Shown: positions 54,965 through 64,000, numbered from the stretch's first letter. The stretch: DNA of 64,000 nt from Staphylococcus pettenkoferi (GCF_026659735.1 NZ_JANSKK010000020.1:1-64000); one strand, 5' to 3'. Translations and numbers: made by a program. The notes: generated by a model not told the origin, from the sequence alone.

Positions 54965-55591
54965 TTAAAATGCTAAGGACTTAAATACTTTTACGGCGAT
55001 CCAGTAAATGAGGGCTGCTACGAAAAGGCTTATGACAAAGTAGATTGCGCTTCCTATGAACATAATCATTTGGTTTGGCTCGTCGTGTCCGATTGAAGCA
55101 ATGATAGTTAGGGCAATGGTATAAACGATGTAAACTAAGATAACGGGTAGAATGGCGAGCATCATAATACCGTTTGAGTTCTCACTACCGTATTTATACA
55201 TTAATGGGTACATGAGGGTCAGTTGGGCGGTAATGCCTACGCCTATAAATAGTGCGATAAATCCTGCGATGATTGACATTTGTAAGATGCTCGTCACGAC
55301 AAAGACGAGGACGCCGCCGGTAACTGCTAGTAATAAGTAAAATAGAAAGTGACTTTGAACGTACATCTTTCTGTTTAATGGTAGTGTTAAGGCGAGTTTC
55401 GGCCAGTCGGAGCCTTTCTCGTTCTTCAAATTATCGAGTGCGATGATGGCTAGTAAATAACATGGTAGAAAGCCACCTGTCATGCCTTGTTGTCCAATAT
55501 TAAATAGGACACAGATGACAACGGCAATCGGTAAATAGATACATACGCTCTTCTTTGACAATGCCCAATGGTTCATCATTAAACCTTTCAT
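54965..55591 (-). CDS. ABC-2 type exporter permease
   Basis: A 208-aa protein with six predicted helices, starting MKGLMMNHWALSKKS and containing NLKNEKGSDWPKLALTLPLNRKMYVQSHF, an ABC-2 permease coupling loop (seen at residues about 55-85). It overlaps the ATPase gene by 4 bp. The pair resembles the staphylococcal PmtAB/YtrBC exporters, which in S. aureus help export phenol-soluble modulins; the assignment is tentative because no GntR-type regulator or second ATPase-permease pair is adjacent. The + strand is mildly G+T-rich, the right halo of island V. Confidence 0.78.
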   Translation of the reverse strand: MKGLMMNHWALSKKSVCIYLPIAVVICVLFNIGQQGMTGGFLPCYLLAIIALDNLKNEKGSDWPKLALTLPLNRKMYVQSHFLFYLLLAVTGGVLVFVVTSILQMSIIAGFIALFIGVGITAQLTLMYPLMYKYGSENSNGIMMLAILPVILVYIVYTIALTIIASIGHDEPNQMIMFIGSAIYFVISLFVAALIYWIAVKVFKSLAF

Positions 55592-56442
55592 ACTCGCTCA
55601 CCTCTCATTAAGATCTTCGTTGCGTCATCGATAGAATGTAAGGACTCGCATGTAGTGTCCTCTGTCTCTACTGTTCCTTTGACTAAGGCTTCTATGATGC
55701 CTTTGCGTTCACGTTGGGCGATGACTTGTTCTCTTGGAACTTGTGCATAAGCTTCTTTATCACTTTTGACGATATGATAGTGTTCCATGAGTTCTGATTT
55801 CGAAACTGCGAGGACGATTTGGCCTTGACGCATGAAGATGAGTCGGTCAGCGATGTATTCGAGATCTTCTACAATATGTGAAGAGATGACCATGCCGACA
55901 CCTTGTTCTTTGCAATCTTCGAGTATTTCTAACACTTGTTCACGACCTGAGACATCGATGCCTGCTGTTGCTTCGTCGAGGAGTAAGAGACGACTGTGAT
56001 GAGATAGTGCGATGGCGAGTGATAATTTCATCGACATGCCTCTTGAGTAACTTTCGACTTTCTGTTTACGTGGAAGTTCGAATTCTTCAATATATTTCCA
56101 GAAGGTCTCACTTTCCCAGTTGCGATACATTTGTCGCATGACCTTCTCGATATCTACGACTTTGAGTTTCTTCGGCAATTTCACTGTATCGAAGACGACG
56201 CCGACATCATTTTTATACTCGTAATCGTCTTCCTCAATGGTTTGACCGAAGAAACGCACTTCACCTGAGTCTTTGGGCACATTGCCAATTGCTGTGCTTA
56301 GCGTTGTTGATTTGCCTGAACCGTTTTTACCGATAAAAGCAACGACTTCACCTGGATCTACTTCAAAGCTCACGTCTTGTAATGCGAATTCTGAGTTCTT
56401 GAAAGCTTTGTTCAGGTGTTTCACTTCTAATAACCTATCCAT
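55588..56442 (-). CDS. ABC exporter ATPase (PmtA/YtrB-like)
   Basis: A 284-aa ATPase. Walker A is GKNGSGKST (residues 38-46) and Walker B is LLLLDEATAGID. The signature is the degenerate YSRGMSMKLSLA rather than LSGGQ, which is common in YtrB/PmtA-type exporters. VISSHIVEDLEYIADRLIFM holds the switch His. The C-terminal 70 residues form a small extension. It pairs with the permease downstream through an ATGA overlap. No other exporter gene is adjacent. Confidence 0.85.
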   Translation of the reverse strand: MDRLLEVKHLNKAFKNSEFALQDVSFEVDPGEVVAFIGKNGSGKSTTLSTAIGNVPKDSGEVRFFGQTIEEDDYEYKNDVGVVFDTVKLPKKLKVVDIEKVMRQMYRNWESETFWKYIEEFELPRKQKVESYSRGMSMKLSLAIALSHHSRLLLLDEATAGIDVSGREQVLEILEDCKEQGVGMVISSHIVEDLEYIADRLIFMRQGQIVLAVSKSELMEHYHIVKSDKEAYAQVPREQVIAQRERKGIIEALVKGTVETEDTTCESLHSIDDATKILMRGERV

Positions 56443-56529
56443 AGCTTCTTATTCCTCCGTCTTTTCTAGTTCTCGTTCGTCTTTCTTCTTAACTATAACA
56501 TTAATTGATTGTTGTTTAGTTATGTTTTT

Positions 56530-56566
56530 TGAAAAAGGGCTAATTCCCCCCTTTTGGAATTAGCCC
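56530..56566 (-). terminator. Terminator of putP
   Basis: AGGGCTAATTCC / GGAATTAGCCCT perfect stem; on the - strand it runs into TTTTTC. It lies 120 bp after the putP stop, beyond an AT-rich gap, and upstream of the ABC ATPase start. Confidence 0.8.
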
Positions 56567-56686
56567 TGTGAATCTTACAATATATTGGATTTCTCCCGCT
56601 TCATTCTCACTTTTTTACCCCTTTTAACACAGTGAGAAATGAAAGCACAATCTATTGATTTCATATCCTTTGTTTGAAGTGATCAT

Positions 56687-58228
56687 TTATTTAACTTCTT
56701 TCAATGTAGATTTCACATCTTCAATTTCTTGTTCTACATCGTGGTTTGGCTTACGAGTCATTTTACTAACTACATAAGTCACAATCCAACTTGCGATAAA
56801 GCCTGGAATGATTTCGTACAAGTTAAAGAAGTCGTTGTAATCTCCCATCGGTTTAATGAAGACAATCCATAGAATAACGACGATCGCACCTACGAGCATA
56901 CCACTCACTGCACCTGTACGGCTTAAACCTTTCCAGTATAGTGACAAGATTACGAGTGGACCAAATGCTGCACCGAATCCGGCCCAAGCATTACCTACGA
57001 GGTTCAGGATCGTATCGTTTGGATGCCATGCGATAAGAATTGCGACGATAGAAACGACCACAACTGAAAGACGTCCAACAAGAACGAACTCTTTCTGACG
57101 TTTCTTCGCTGCTTCCTCACCTCTAAATAGCTTGTAGAAGTCTTCTGTTAATGAACTTGATGTTACAAGTAATTGAGATGAGATCGTACTCATGATAGCA
57201 GCTAAGATGGCTGCGAGTAAGAATCCTCCAACTAATGGATGGAACAAGATTTGTCCCATTAAGATAAATAGTGTTTCTGGGTCTTTCAATGTAACGCCTT
57301 GGTCACGGACGAAGACGATACCTGTAAGACCTACGAATACTGCACCAATTAAACTGATCGCCATCCAGCTAATACCGAAGCGACGTGCAGTCTTTAACTT
57401 TCTAACATGTGTAATAGACATAAATCGTACAATGATGTGAGGTTGACCGAAGTAGCCGAGCCCCCATGCAAAGAACGAGATGATTCCTACTACAGATGTC
57501 CCTTTTAAAATGTCTAAGTTCGTCGGTTTGAGATCAGCCGCTTGAGATAATGTATCTAAACCGCTGAGTTGTAACATTGCGACAATCGGTACCATGACCA
57601 TCGCGATAATCATAATGACACCTTGGAAGAAGTCCGTTAATGATACGGCGAGATACCCTCCAAAGAATGTATATGCGATAACGATGACTGTTACTAGGAT
57701 GAGGCCGAAATGATAATTCAATCCAAATGCACTATCGAAGAGTTTACCTCCGGATACCATTCCTGAATGTGTATAAAGTGTAAAGAATACTACAATGATG
57801 GCACCTGAAATAATCTTGATGACATTTGATTTATCATCTAATCGGTTTCTAAAGAAATCTGGTAGCGTGATCGCGTCGCCAGCTTTCTCTGTGTAGACTC
57901 TGAGACGTGGTGCTACGATAAAGTAATTTAAATATGCACCAAGTGTTAACCCAATTGCTAACCAGGCTGCTGATAATCCTGTTGTGTAAACCTCTCCTGG
58001 TAAGCCCATAATCATCCAACCACTCATGTCCGCGGCACCAGCTGATAACGCTGTGACGTACGGACCAATACTTCGTCCACCGAGCATGTATTCACTTACG
58101 TTGCTCGTCGCTTGCTTGTACCCATAATACCCAATACCAAGCAAGATGATGAAGTAAGCAGCTAACATGATATATGTTCGCCAATCAGGATTTACTTGTT
58201 GCGATAGTGTTGCCCCCAATTGAAACAT
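56687..58228 (-). CDS. putP: Sodium/proline symporter PutP
   Basis: A 513-aa SSS-family transporter with 13 helices that imports proline with Na+, for osmoprotection and nutrition. From memory it aligns throughout with S. aureus Put[28 protein letters not shown], then [37 protein letters not shown] and [27 protein letters not shown], which includes the Na+-binding Ser/Thr. The start at 58228 follows GGGAG and matches the S. aureus start; upstream codons of the open frame are unlikely. It is divergent from fbp across 490 bp with no gene. Confidence 0.96.
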   Translation of the reverse strand: MFQLGATLSQQVNPDWRTYIMLAAYFIILLGIGYYGYKQATSNVSEYMLGGRSIGPYVTALSAGAADMSGWMIMGLPGEVYTTGLSAAWLAIGLTLGAYLNYFIVAPRLRVYTEKAGDAITLPDFFRNRLDDKSNVIKIISGAIIVVFFTLYTHSGMVSGGKLFDSAFGLNYHFGLILVTVIVIAYTFFGGYLAVSLTDFFQGVIMIIAMVMVPIVAMLQLSGLDTLSQAADLKPTNLDILKGTSVVGIISFFAWGLGYFGQPHIIVRFMSITHVRKLKTARRFGISWMAISLIGAVFVGLTGIVFVRDQGVTLKDPETLFILMGQILFHPLVGGFLLAAILAAIMSTISSQLLVTSSSLTEDFYKLFRGEEAAKKRQKEFVLVGRLSVVVVSIVAILIAWHPNDTILNLVGNAWAGFGAAFGPLVILSLYWKGLSRTGAVSGMLVGAIVVILWIVFIKPMGDYNDFFNLYEIIPGFIASWIVTYVVSKMTRKPNHDVEQEIEDVKSTLKEVK

Positions 58229-58645
58229 AATCTGCACTCCCTCTATGTAGAATTTTGTTACATGCATTTATTATACAAAACTATCGAGAATTTTAAAGGA
58301 CTTTTTTACAAGATTGTGTCATTTAGTCTCTTTTTACATCTCAATAACTTCTATAACCCTTGATATTCAACGTTTATAGCGATTCCAAAAATAATAGTAA
58401 TATTACAATTTAGCGAGAAATTCCACTATTTTGTATGCAGTTCTTGAATAAAAATATCGATTTATGTGGTTCATACACGTATATATTATATTTTAGTAAC
58501 ATTATAACACACTAACGTTTTATTCATTTATCGCGTTGAAGTGCTATCATTATCGACTTTTAGTTATTTTAACCAAAAAGCTCGAAGAAACATCATTTAA
58601 TAATAAAAGCTATAATGCATCTTTATGCAATAAGTAATAAAAGGA

Positions 58646-58659
58646 TGTAAGCGTTTAAC
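58646..58659 (+). promoter_or_regulatory. Possible cre site upstream of fbp
   Basis: TGTAAGCGTTTAAC matches 12 of 14 positions of the strong cre TGTAAGCGTTTACA seen at 25.7 kb. It stands 60 bp before fbp in the putP-fbp intergenic region (58229-58720), which otherwise is AT-rich without a gene. CcpA control of fbp or putP would make metabolic sense but is inferred. Confidence 0.45.
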
Positions 58660-58720
58660 TCACATGTTAAAATAATAGTAAAATGATTGAACTAAATCTT
58701 ATAGGGGTGACGAAATAGAG

Positions 58721-60673
58721 ATGTCTCGAACTGAAGAAAAGAGTTTCAAGCAGCGTTATCTTAACCTGCTCGCAAAGCAATATGATAATAAAGAAGAACT
58801 TGCGACAGAAATCATTAATCTAGAATCTATCATGGAATTACCAAAGGGTACGGAACACTTTGTCAGTGATATTCACGGTGAGTATCAAGCGTTCCAACAC
58901 GTGCTACGTAACGGCTCAGGTAATGTGAAACGTAAGATTCATGATATCTTTGATGATGATCTGACCGAAGAAGAAATCAATGAGTTTGCAGCGCTTGTGT
59001 ACTATCCTCAAGAGAAATTGAAACTCATCAAGAACGAATTTAAACATAAAGAAGATTTAAACGAATGGTATCGCTCTACTATACATAACCTCATCACATT
59101 CGTCACTTTCGCCTCTTCGAAATATACACGTACGAAACTTCGTAAGACTTTACCGGAGAATTTCGTCTTTATCGTTGAAGAGCTTCTATATCGCAGTAAT
59201 AAATACAATAACAAATCATCATATTATGATACGCTGATGGATCAAATTATCGAACTTGAACAATCTGATGACTTGATTATCGGCTTATCCTTTACGGTGC
59301 AGCACCTCGTCGTGAATCATCTTCACGTGGTAGGCGATATCTATGACCGTGGCCCAGAGCCAGACAAGATTATGGAAACACTCATCAATTACCCATCTGT
59401 TGATATTCAATGGGGTAACCACGATGTGCTCTGGATTGGTGCGTACGCTGGCTCGAAAGTTTGTCTTGCCAATCTGCTTCGTATTTGCGCGCGTTATGAT
59501 AACCTCGACATTATCGAAGATGCTTATGGTATAAATATACGTCCTTTATTGACTTTAGCTGAAAAATACTACGATGGTACGAATCCGCCATTTCGACCTA
59601 AGAATGCGGATTACCTTTCTGAATATGAAAAAGCGCAAATGACACGTATTCAACAAGCGATTTCGATTATTCAATTTAAATTAGAGGCGCCAATTATTAA
59701 ACGTCGCCCTTCTTTCGACATGGAAGAACGCTTAGTTTTAGAAAAAGTGAATTATGATACACATAAAATTACTATTTACGGTAAAACATATGATTTAAAA
59801 AATACTTGTTTCCAAACTGTCGATCCTCAAGATCCGACACGTTTAACGGAAGAAGAACAAGATGTCATTGATAAATTATTATTATCTGTTCAACAATCTG
59901 AGAAATTGAAACGCCATATGTCATTCTTAATGCAGAAAGGTACACTTTACCTACCATATAATGGCAACTTACTCATTCACGGTTGTATTCCAGTAGATGA
60001 AGATGGCGAGATGGAAAGCATGTCTATTGATGGTGTGGAACATCACGGACGTGACTTGCTTGATACGTTTGAATCTTATGTGCGTTATGCCTTTGATCAC
60101 AAAGAGGTAGGCGATGATCTCGCTACGGATCTTGTCTGGTATCTATGGACAGGTAAATATTCTTCTCTCTTTGGTAAACGTGCGATGACGACGTTTGAAC
60201 GGTACTTTATCGAGGACAAGGCGTCTCATAAAGAGGAGAAGAATCCGTATTATCATTTACGTGAAGACGTAGATATGTGTAAGAAGATGTTGAAAGACTT
60301 TGGTTTGGATCCGGAGCAGGGTCATATTATCAATGGTCATACGCCGGTTAAGGAGATTAAGGGTGAAGATCCAATTAAGGCGAATGGTAAAATGATTGTT
60401 ATTGATGGTGGTTTCTCGAAAGCGTATCAGTCGACGACGGGTATTGCGGGCTATACGTTGTTGTTTAATTCGTATGGTATGCAGTTGGTTGCGCATCAGG
60501 AGTTTAATTCGAAGGAGAATGTGTTGAAGAATGGTACGGATGAGGTGTCTATCCGTCGTGTGGTTGATAAGGAGTTGGAGCGTAAGAAGATTCGTGATAC
60601 GAATACGGGTGCGCGGATTCAGGATGAGATTGATACGTTGAAGGAGCTTATGCATGACCACTTTCTGAAGTAG
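58721..60673 (+). CDS. fbp: Fructose-1,6-bisphosphatase, class III
   Basis: A 650-aa gluconeogenic enzyme of the Firmicutes class III type. [44 protein letters not shown] and [10 protein letters not shown] supply the metal-binding residues of its phosphoesterase domain, and the length is close to the staphylococcal norm of about 654. GGGGTG lies about 12 bases from the ATG. Base use is balanced up to about 60.25 kb; the last 400 bp are G+T-rich on the coding strand (60541-60600: 21 G, 18 T, 16 A, 7 C), the left halo of island VI. Confidence 0.96.
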   Translation: MSRTEEKSFKQRYLNLLAKQYDNKEELATEIINLESIMELPKGTEHFVSDIHGEYQAFQHVLRNGSGNVKRKIHDIFDDDLTEEEINEFAALVYYPQEKLKLIKNEFKHKEDLNEWYRSTIHNLITFVTFASSKYTRTKLRKTLPENFVFIVEELLYRSNKYNNKSSYYDTLMDQIIELEQSDDLIIGLSFTVQHLVVNHLHVVGDIYDRGPEPDKIMETLINYPSVDIQWGNHDVLWIGAYAGSKVCLANLLRICARYDNLDIIEDAYGINIRPLLTLAEKYYDGTNPPFRPKNADYLSEYEKAQMTRIQQAISIIQFKLEAPIIKRRPSFDMEERLVLEKVNYDTHKITIYGKTYDLKNTCFQTVDPQDPTRLTEEEQDVIDKLLLSVQQSEKLKRHMSFLMQKGTLYLPYNGNLLIHGCIPVDEDGEMESMSIDGVEHHGRDLLDTFESYVRYAFDHKEVGDDLATDLVWYLWTGKYSSLFGKRAMTTFERYFIEDKASHKEEKNPYYHLREDVDMCKKMLKDFGLDPEQGHIINGHTPVKEIKGEDPIKANGKMIVIDGGFSKAYQSTTGIAGYTLLFNSYGMQLVAHQEFNSKENVLKNGTDEVSIRRVVDKELERKKIRDTNTGARIQDEIDTLKELMHDHFLK

Positions 60674-60703
60674 GTGTGTGTCCTGAGGAATATAATGTTT
60701 GGT

Positions 60704-61175
60704 ACTAATTTATATTCTGTGAAAGATAGTGTTTTGTACTAATTTGTATTTGTAAGAATTTAGAGTTTACTACTATTTTGCAATACTGCGTATTGGGTGG
60801 GAGAAACGGCTCGCGTTCTTAGGGGGTCACGCTCAACTAAGTAATAACGCTTGTTGCGCGTTATTACTGGATTTTCGCTGTGACCTTCTATCCCTCAAGA
60901 GTCTCGCCTTCTCCCACCTTTTACTTGTGTTGCAAATATTTGTGTGTTTAAAAGTATTATTCTAACTACTTTAATAACTCACGAACTCCTACACACCTAC
61001 TCTCTATTTTTTATTTGGGTTTAATTAGGATGTTTCTGAGGATTATAGTATTTCTACTAACTGAATGCTATGTATTGGTAAGTTAATAACATTTGTTCTA
61101 AATTCTTTAGCTCACGAACTCTTACACATCTACTCTCTATTTTTTATTTGGGTTTAATTAGGGTGTTTTGAGGGA
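60704..61175 (+). repeat. Repeat island VI: 34-bp units, one B-type palindrome and a duplicated tail (forward)
   Basis: ACTAATT-type units start at 60704, 60738 and 60772 (34 bp apart), then CAATACTGCGTATTG and one B-type palindrome, almost identical to that of island V (outer GGTGGGAGAA / TTCTCCCACC, core AGTAATAACGC hairpin). The tail, with CTCTCTATTTTTTATTTGGG, occurs twice (about 60972-61050 and 61100-61170) without a second palindrome between. The next 120 bp to the terminator show nothing more. Confidence 0.9.
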
Positions 61176-61289
61176 TTAGAGTGTATCTTTATAACTCAAC
61201 ACATTCACTGATCTACATTCGTTTAAATATAATAGATCTACTTTAAATCATTCGGGAATATTACTATGTTATTTCGATAATCTACTTAA

Positions 61290-61325
61290 CACCATCTACT
61301 ATCACCATAGTAGATGGTGTTTTTA
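61290..61325 (+). terminator. Terminator downstream of island VI
   Basis: ACACCATCTACTA / TAGTAGATGGTGT perfect stem followed by TTTTA on the right. It lies 620 bp after fbp, with the island between. Confidence 0.8.
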
Positions 61326-61363
61326 GTGTTTAGTGACAAAATCATATTATGACTATCACCTTA

Positions 61364-61398
61364 AAAAGCACGCTCTCAACTCTGGAGAACGTGCTTTT
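61364..61398. terminator. Terminator of the RCK-type antiporter gene
   Basis: AAAAGCACG-CTCTC / GGAGAACGTGCTTTT stem, with A-runs on the left and T-runs on the right, so it can act in both directions; it adjoins the stop of the gene at 61406. Confidence 0.8.
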
Positions 61399-61405
61399 CT
61401 ATTAA

Positions 61406-63211
61406 TTAGTCTTCTTTGTCTTCGTATAAGTAAGCGTCTTTGAGATAGCCAATGACACCTTCGTCACTATCTTCGAATTGGTTGCGTTTGTTTCTAAATG
61501 TGACTTCTTTGTCTTCGTTGATATGGTAAAGTATCATATCGTTTTCGCTGAGTTCGGGTATGTGCTCAACTTCGATTTCGTGTATGTCGTGTTCTTTGAT
61601 AAATTGATTGTACCATTTGGCGCTAAGGTTTGAATCAAATAGGATATGATTGCGAATGGGTCCGCTCACGTTGGATTTCATCTTCTCGTTTCTAAATGAT
61701 ACGGGGATCATATTGACTTGGTTAAGGCCAAATTCGGGTACGAGTTCGTTAAATGCCAGGCTGTTGAATACGAAGGATTGGGTCATTAACAGACATTGGT
61801 GATAACGTGTTAAGTCGGCGTAAATGCGATCGTTGCTTGATAGTAAATTGCCTTCGAAGACTTCAAAGTCTAGATTACGCGCGCGTGTTGACGAACTTGA
61901 GAATAAGTTAAAGGTCATGACTGGAATGTCATGTTCTCGCAATTTCGATCCTAGTTTGTAAGAGAATTCGCCTTCCCCTACGAGAATAACGCCTGGGGGT
62001 TCTGTGCTTGCTAGACGCATCATTTTACTCATTGGAACGAAGCTAAAACCGTAAATGACCACGGTTACGATGACTAGTCCAAAGGTTACGGGTGTAATGT
62101 ATTCGGCTAAGGGCGCATTTTTCTCCATAAACTGACCGGCAAAGAATTGAGCTACAGTTAAGACGACAATACCTCGTGGTGCCATGATGGAGACCATCGT
62201 GCGTTCCCGTTTGGAAATCTCGGTGTTGATGGTCGCGAATAAGATAGATATGGGTCTAACGAGTACAATCATCACTGCGCAGAATAGCACGAGTTTCCAT
62301 GATAGAATCCCTTTTAACACATCAAGAGTGAGTGACGATGTGATGAGGATAAAGACCGTTGAGACGAGAATGGATGACATGTTCTCGATAAAGTGGTCAG
62401 ATTCCTTAAAGATTAAATCGTGGCGTTTCATGCGTGCCATGACGAGACCGAAGATTGTGACGGCCATCAAGCCCGATTCTGGTAGGATCTCATCGCATAG
62501 CGCAAAGATTAAGAGTACGAAGACGAGTTGTACCGGTGGCATTAAGTTCTGCGGAATCATGTCTTTTTTTAAAAACCACATGAACACGTATGACGCAAAG
62601 AAACCGATGCAGACGGCGATAAAGAGACGCAAGATGAAACTCAAGATGATTTCTACTTGAATGCCGTGCTCGAAAATATTAAAGATATAGAATGCGAATA
62701 AGGCAAGCATTGGACCAATTGGATCGAGAATAATGCTTTCCCAACGTAGAATCGAATCAACGCTCTTGCGGACTTTCGCTTGTTTCAACAATGGTTGGAT
62801 GACGGTCGGGCCTGTGATGAGAAATAAACCGCCCATGACGAGCGCGACTTGGGCAGAGAATCCTAGGACGAAATGGAGTGCCATTGCGCCAAGAATCCAC
62901 GAAATTACTGCGCCAACTGTAATGATGCGCATGACCGCTTTCGAAATACCTCTTAACTCACGGAAGTCGAGATTACTGCTCCCTTCGAATAAGATGATAG
63001 CTACAGCTAACGACACCATCGGGCTAAATGCTTCAGAGCCGAGGCTTTGTTGCGGGTTGATGAGCCCCAGTATTGGACCTACGAGTAAGCCGACGATGGA
63101 GAGAACGACAATCGAGGGCCATTTGATGCGTGATGCGAACCATTGACTAAAGATACCTAAAGCCAGGAAGATTACGATCACGAGAATGAGGGGTAGATTT
63201 AAGAGTGACAC
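61406..63211 (-). CDS. CPA1-type cation/proton antiporter with RCK-like C-terminal domain
   Basis: A 601-aa protein. About 12 helices occupy residues 1-390 (NLPLILVIVIFLALGIFSQW; VALVMGGLFLITGPTVIQP with the transport-site region; MAPRGIVVLTVAQFF). A soluble Rossmann-like RCK domain follows, from PPGVILVGEGEFSYKLGSKL. Such proteins usually exchange K+ or Na+ for protons under ligand control. It is not a close copy of the NhaP at 9-11 kb. The GTG at 63211 has GGAGG 7 bases before it; a GTG two codons earlier abuts that site. The 3' 700 bp on the + strand are G+T-rich (61501-61560: 14 G, 26 T, 11 A, 9 C), the right halo of island VI. Confidence 0.9.
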   Translation of the reverse strand: MSLLNLPLILVIVIFLALGIFSQWFASRIKWPSIVVLSIVGLLVGPILGLINPQQSLGSEAFSPMVSLAVAIILFEGSSNLDFRELRGISKAVMRIITVGAVISWILGAMALHFVLGFSAQVALVMGGLFLITGPTVIQPLLKQAKVRKSVDSILRWESIILDPIGPMLALFAFYIFNIFEHGIQVEIILSFILRLFIAVCIGFFASYVFMWFLKKDMIPQNLMPPVQLVFVLLIFALCDEILPESGLMAVTIFGLVMARMKRHDLIFKESDHFIENMSSILVSTVFILITSSLTLDVLKGILSWKLVLFCAVMIVLVRPISILFATINTEISKRERTMVSIMAPRGIVVLTVAQFFAGQFMEKNAPLAEYITPVTFGLVIVTVVIYGFSFVPMSKMMRLASTEPPGVILVGEGEFSYKLGSKLREHDIPVMTFNLFSSSSTRARNLDFEVFEGNLLSSNDRIYADLTRYHQCLLMTQSFVFNSLAFNELVPEFGLNQVNMIPVSFRNEKMKSNVSGPIRNHILFDSNLSAKWYNQFIKEHDIHEIEVEHIPELSENDMILYHINEDKEVTFRNKRNQFEDSDEGVIGYLKDAYLYEDKED

Positions 63212-63299
63212 GGTCACACCTCCATAGATTTACTTGCGTCTGAGACATTAAAAGAAAATAATATATGAAGTAAATTCAAATCATGGTTATACTTAATTA

Positions 63300-63565
63300 T
63301 TGAGTGAATTTTCAATGTGTACTCGAGACGCTTGATGGAACTAGACCACAATGAAAATCCATTCTTTGAGCTCTTTGAGCGAAAAGAATTAGTTGAGTGT
63401 GGTCCTACGCAGTAGCTGTCTGAATTCGAGATAGCTATCGCTTTCTCGAACTCTAGTCAGCTTTACGGGGGAAGCACTACGAAATCATAGATTTCTGTGC
63501 TTCTCCCAAGCAAGCGAGAGTTTTAGCATTGAAAATTTGATATCTTTTATTTTATCTCAGCCTCA
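63300..63565 (-). repeat. A-type palindromic repeat, complete copy (reverse)
   Basis: Reverse orientation of the A-type element at 1.13-1.45 kb. TTTTCAATGTGTACTCGAGACG, CATTCTTTGAGC / GAAAAGAATTAGTTGAG core, GTGGTC arm, AGCTGTCTGAATTCGAGA / TCTCGAACTCTAGTCAGCT and GGGGGAAGCAC / GTGCTTCTCCC hairpins, ending in TTTTATCTCAGCCTC. All stems of the long copy are present. It lies in the gap 63212-63862, which holds no gene. Confidence 0.88.
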
Positions 63566-63862
63566 AGTTTCTTACTTTCTTTCAATATGTATACATCAGT
63601 TCATTATAACAGATTCACTTATAAGCGGTGCGTGTTTTTCGGTCTCCGCGCAAATTTCAACAGTATCATCACAGTTTCGCCTTGTATCTTTACATGTCAG
63701 ATGACGCTCACTATAATTGAAATTGAATCTCAATTAGTTTGAGTTCGCAATTTTTAGTATGGGAGATATTTGTGTATTTACGAGTATGCTGGAAACAATA
63801 TAACTTGGCACATCCCATCAAATACTCCTATACCACTTTTAAACAAGGAAAGGTGAAGTATA

Positions 63863-64000
63863 ATGGAGAAGATAAATTACAAGAAATTTATACTTCCTGT
63901 TGTTGTTGGAATCATCCTCTGGTTGATTACCCCTATTCGGCCAGAAGGTTTAAGCGCGGATGCTTGGCATATGTTTGCCATCTTCGTCGCGACGATTATC
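63863..64000 (+). CDS. DASS family anion transporter, 5' end only
   Basis: The first 46 codons of a membrane protein that runs off the window. The visible part reads MEKINYKKFILPVVVGIILW, a first helix, PIRPEGLSADAWHMFAIF and the start of a second helix. PxGLsxxAWxxFaiFvaTI is the opening of the 2-oxoglutarate/malate translocator branch (YflS/SodiT-like) of divalent anion:sodium symporters. It is not like the S. aureus SdcS start. AAGGAAAGGTG lies before the ATG. Confidence 0.82.
   Translation, partial: MEKINYKKFILPVVVGIILWLITPIRPEGLSADAWHMFAIFVATII

Noticed and set aside
60257..60661. 134-codon - strand frame opposite the end of fbp, and a similar 124-codon frame opposite dedA (53790-54164).
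   Set aside because: Both exist only because the skewed + strand DNA lacks stop codons on the other strand. The translations are low-complexity (Thr, Arg, Asn, Ile, Leu) and unlike proteins.
6389..61000. Islands as insertion sequences or integron-type cassettes.
   Set aside because: No transposase, recombinase or integrase gene lies in or beside any island, and no target-site duplication could be recognised. Movement by a factor coded elsewhere remains possible and is treated under findings.
63863..64000. Naming the last gene sdcS.
   Set aside because: The visible 46 residues do not resemble the S. aureus SdcS N-terminus; they fit the 2-oxoglutarate/malate branch of the same superfamily better.

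Overview
The window is chromosomal DNA from a low-GC Gram-positive coccus, almost certainly a Staphylococcus other than S. aureus. gpmA, norB, lytSR-lrgAB, opuCA-CB-CC-CD, dsdA, gntKP, budA, putP and class III fbp all read as close relatives of the staphylococcal proteins by length and motifs. The species cannot be fixed from the sequence alone. There are no rRNA or tRNA genes, prophage, insertion sequences or CRISPR arrays. The chromosome looks like ordinary core and transport DNA with one unusual layer on top: families of structured intergenic repeats.

Layout. 0.4-6.3 kb: phosphoglycerate mutase, a secreted transglycosylase-like protein behind a WalR-type box, a CDF metal exporter, a GtrA-like protein, glycerate kinase and a Bcr/CflA efflux pump. 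7.3-15.7 kb: a C39-like protein, a phosphoesterase, an NhaP antiporter, a lipoprotein-type YidC, small membrane proteins and NorB. 16-20 kb: the LytSR two-component system and its LrgAB target. 20.7-24.2 kb: the OpuC osmoprotectant ABC operon. 25-36 kb: citrate-type transporter with a perfect cre site, MFS pump, FetAB, two tandem CPBP proteases, M42 aminopeptidase, SDR and AbgT transporter. 36-45 kb: a Rossmann protein divergent from D-serine dehydratase, SDR and GNAT, a decayed small gene, gluconate permease and kinase, and a membrane-anchored MerR regulator. 45-54 kb: a stress-type small protein divergent from two tandem membrane paralogues, an FUSC protein, acetolactate decarboxylase, an ACS-family transporter and DedA. 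55-64 kb: a two-gene ABC exporter, proline symporter PutP, class III fructose bisphosphatase, a second antiporter with an RCK-like tail, and the start of a DASS anion transporter. Most genes concern ion and osmotic homeostasis, efflux and use of carboxylates, gluconate and amino acids.

The most interesting signal is non-coding. Six intergenic islands (about 6.4-6.9, 11.6-12.1, 20.0-20.5, 47.9-48.8, 54.3-54.7 and 60.7-61.2 kb) carry one modular element. It has an array of 34-bp tandem units, each with a mini-hairpin, and then a large nested palindrome. The stems of the palindrome differ between copies but stay paired. Around each island both flanking genes show strong strand asymmetry: G+T-rich on the + strand at the four forward islands, A+C-rich at the two reverse islands. 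It extends roughly 0.5-1 kb into coding sequence, fades away from the island, and does not depend on which strand the gene is on. The sign of the skew follows the orientation of the repeat. This suggests that the element locally exposes one DNA strand, or otherwise drives strand-specific mutation or conversion. A related palindrome family (A-type) at 1.1, 11.0 and 63.3 kb shares the core module but shows no obvious halo.
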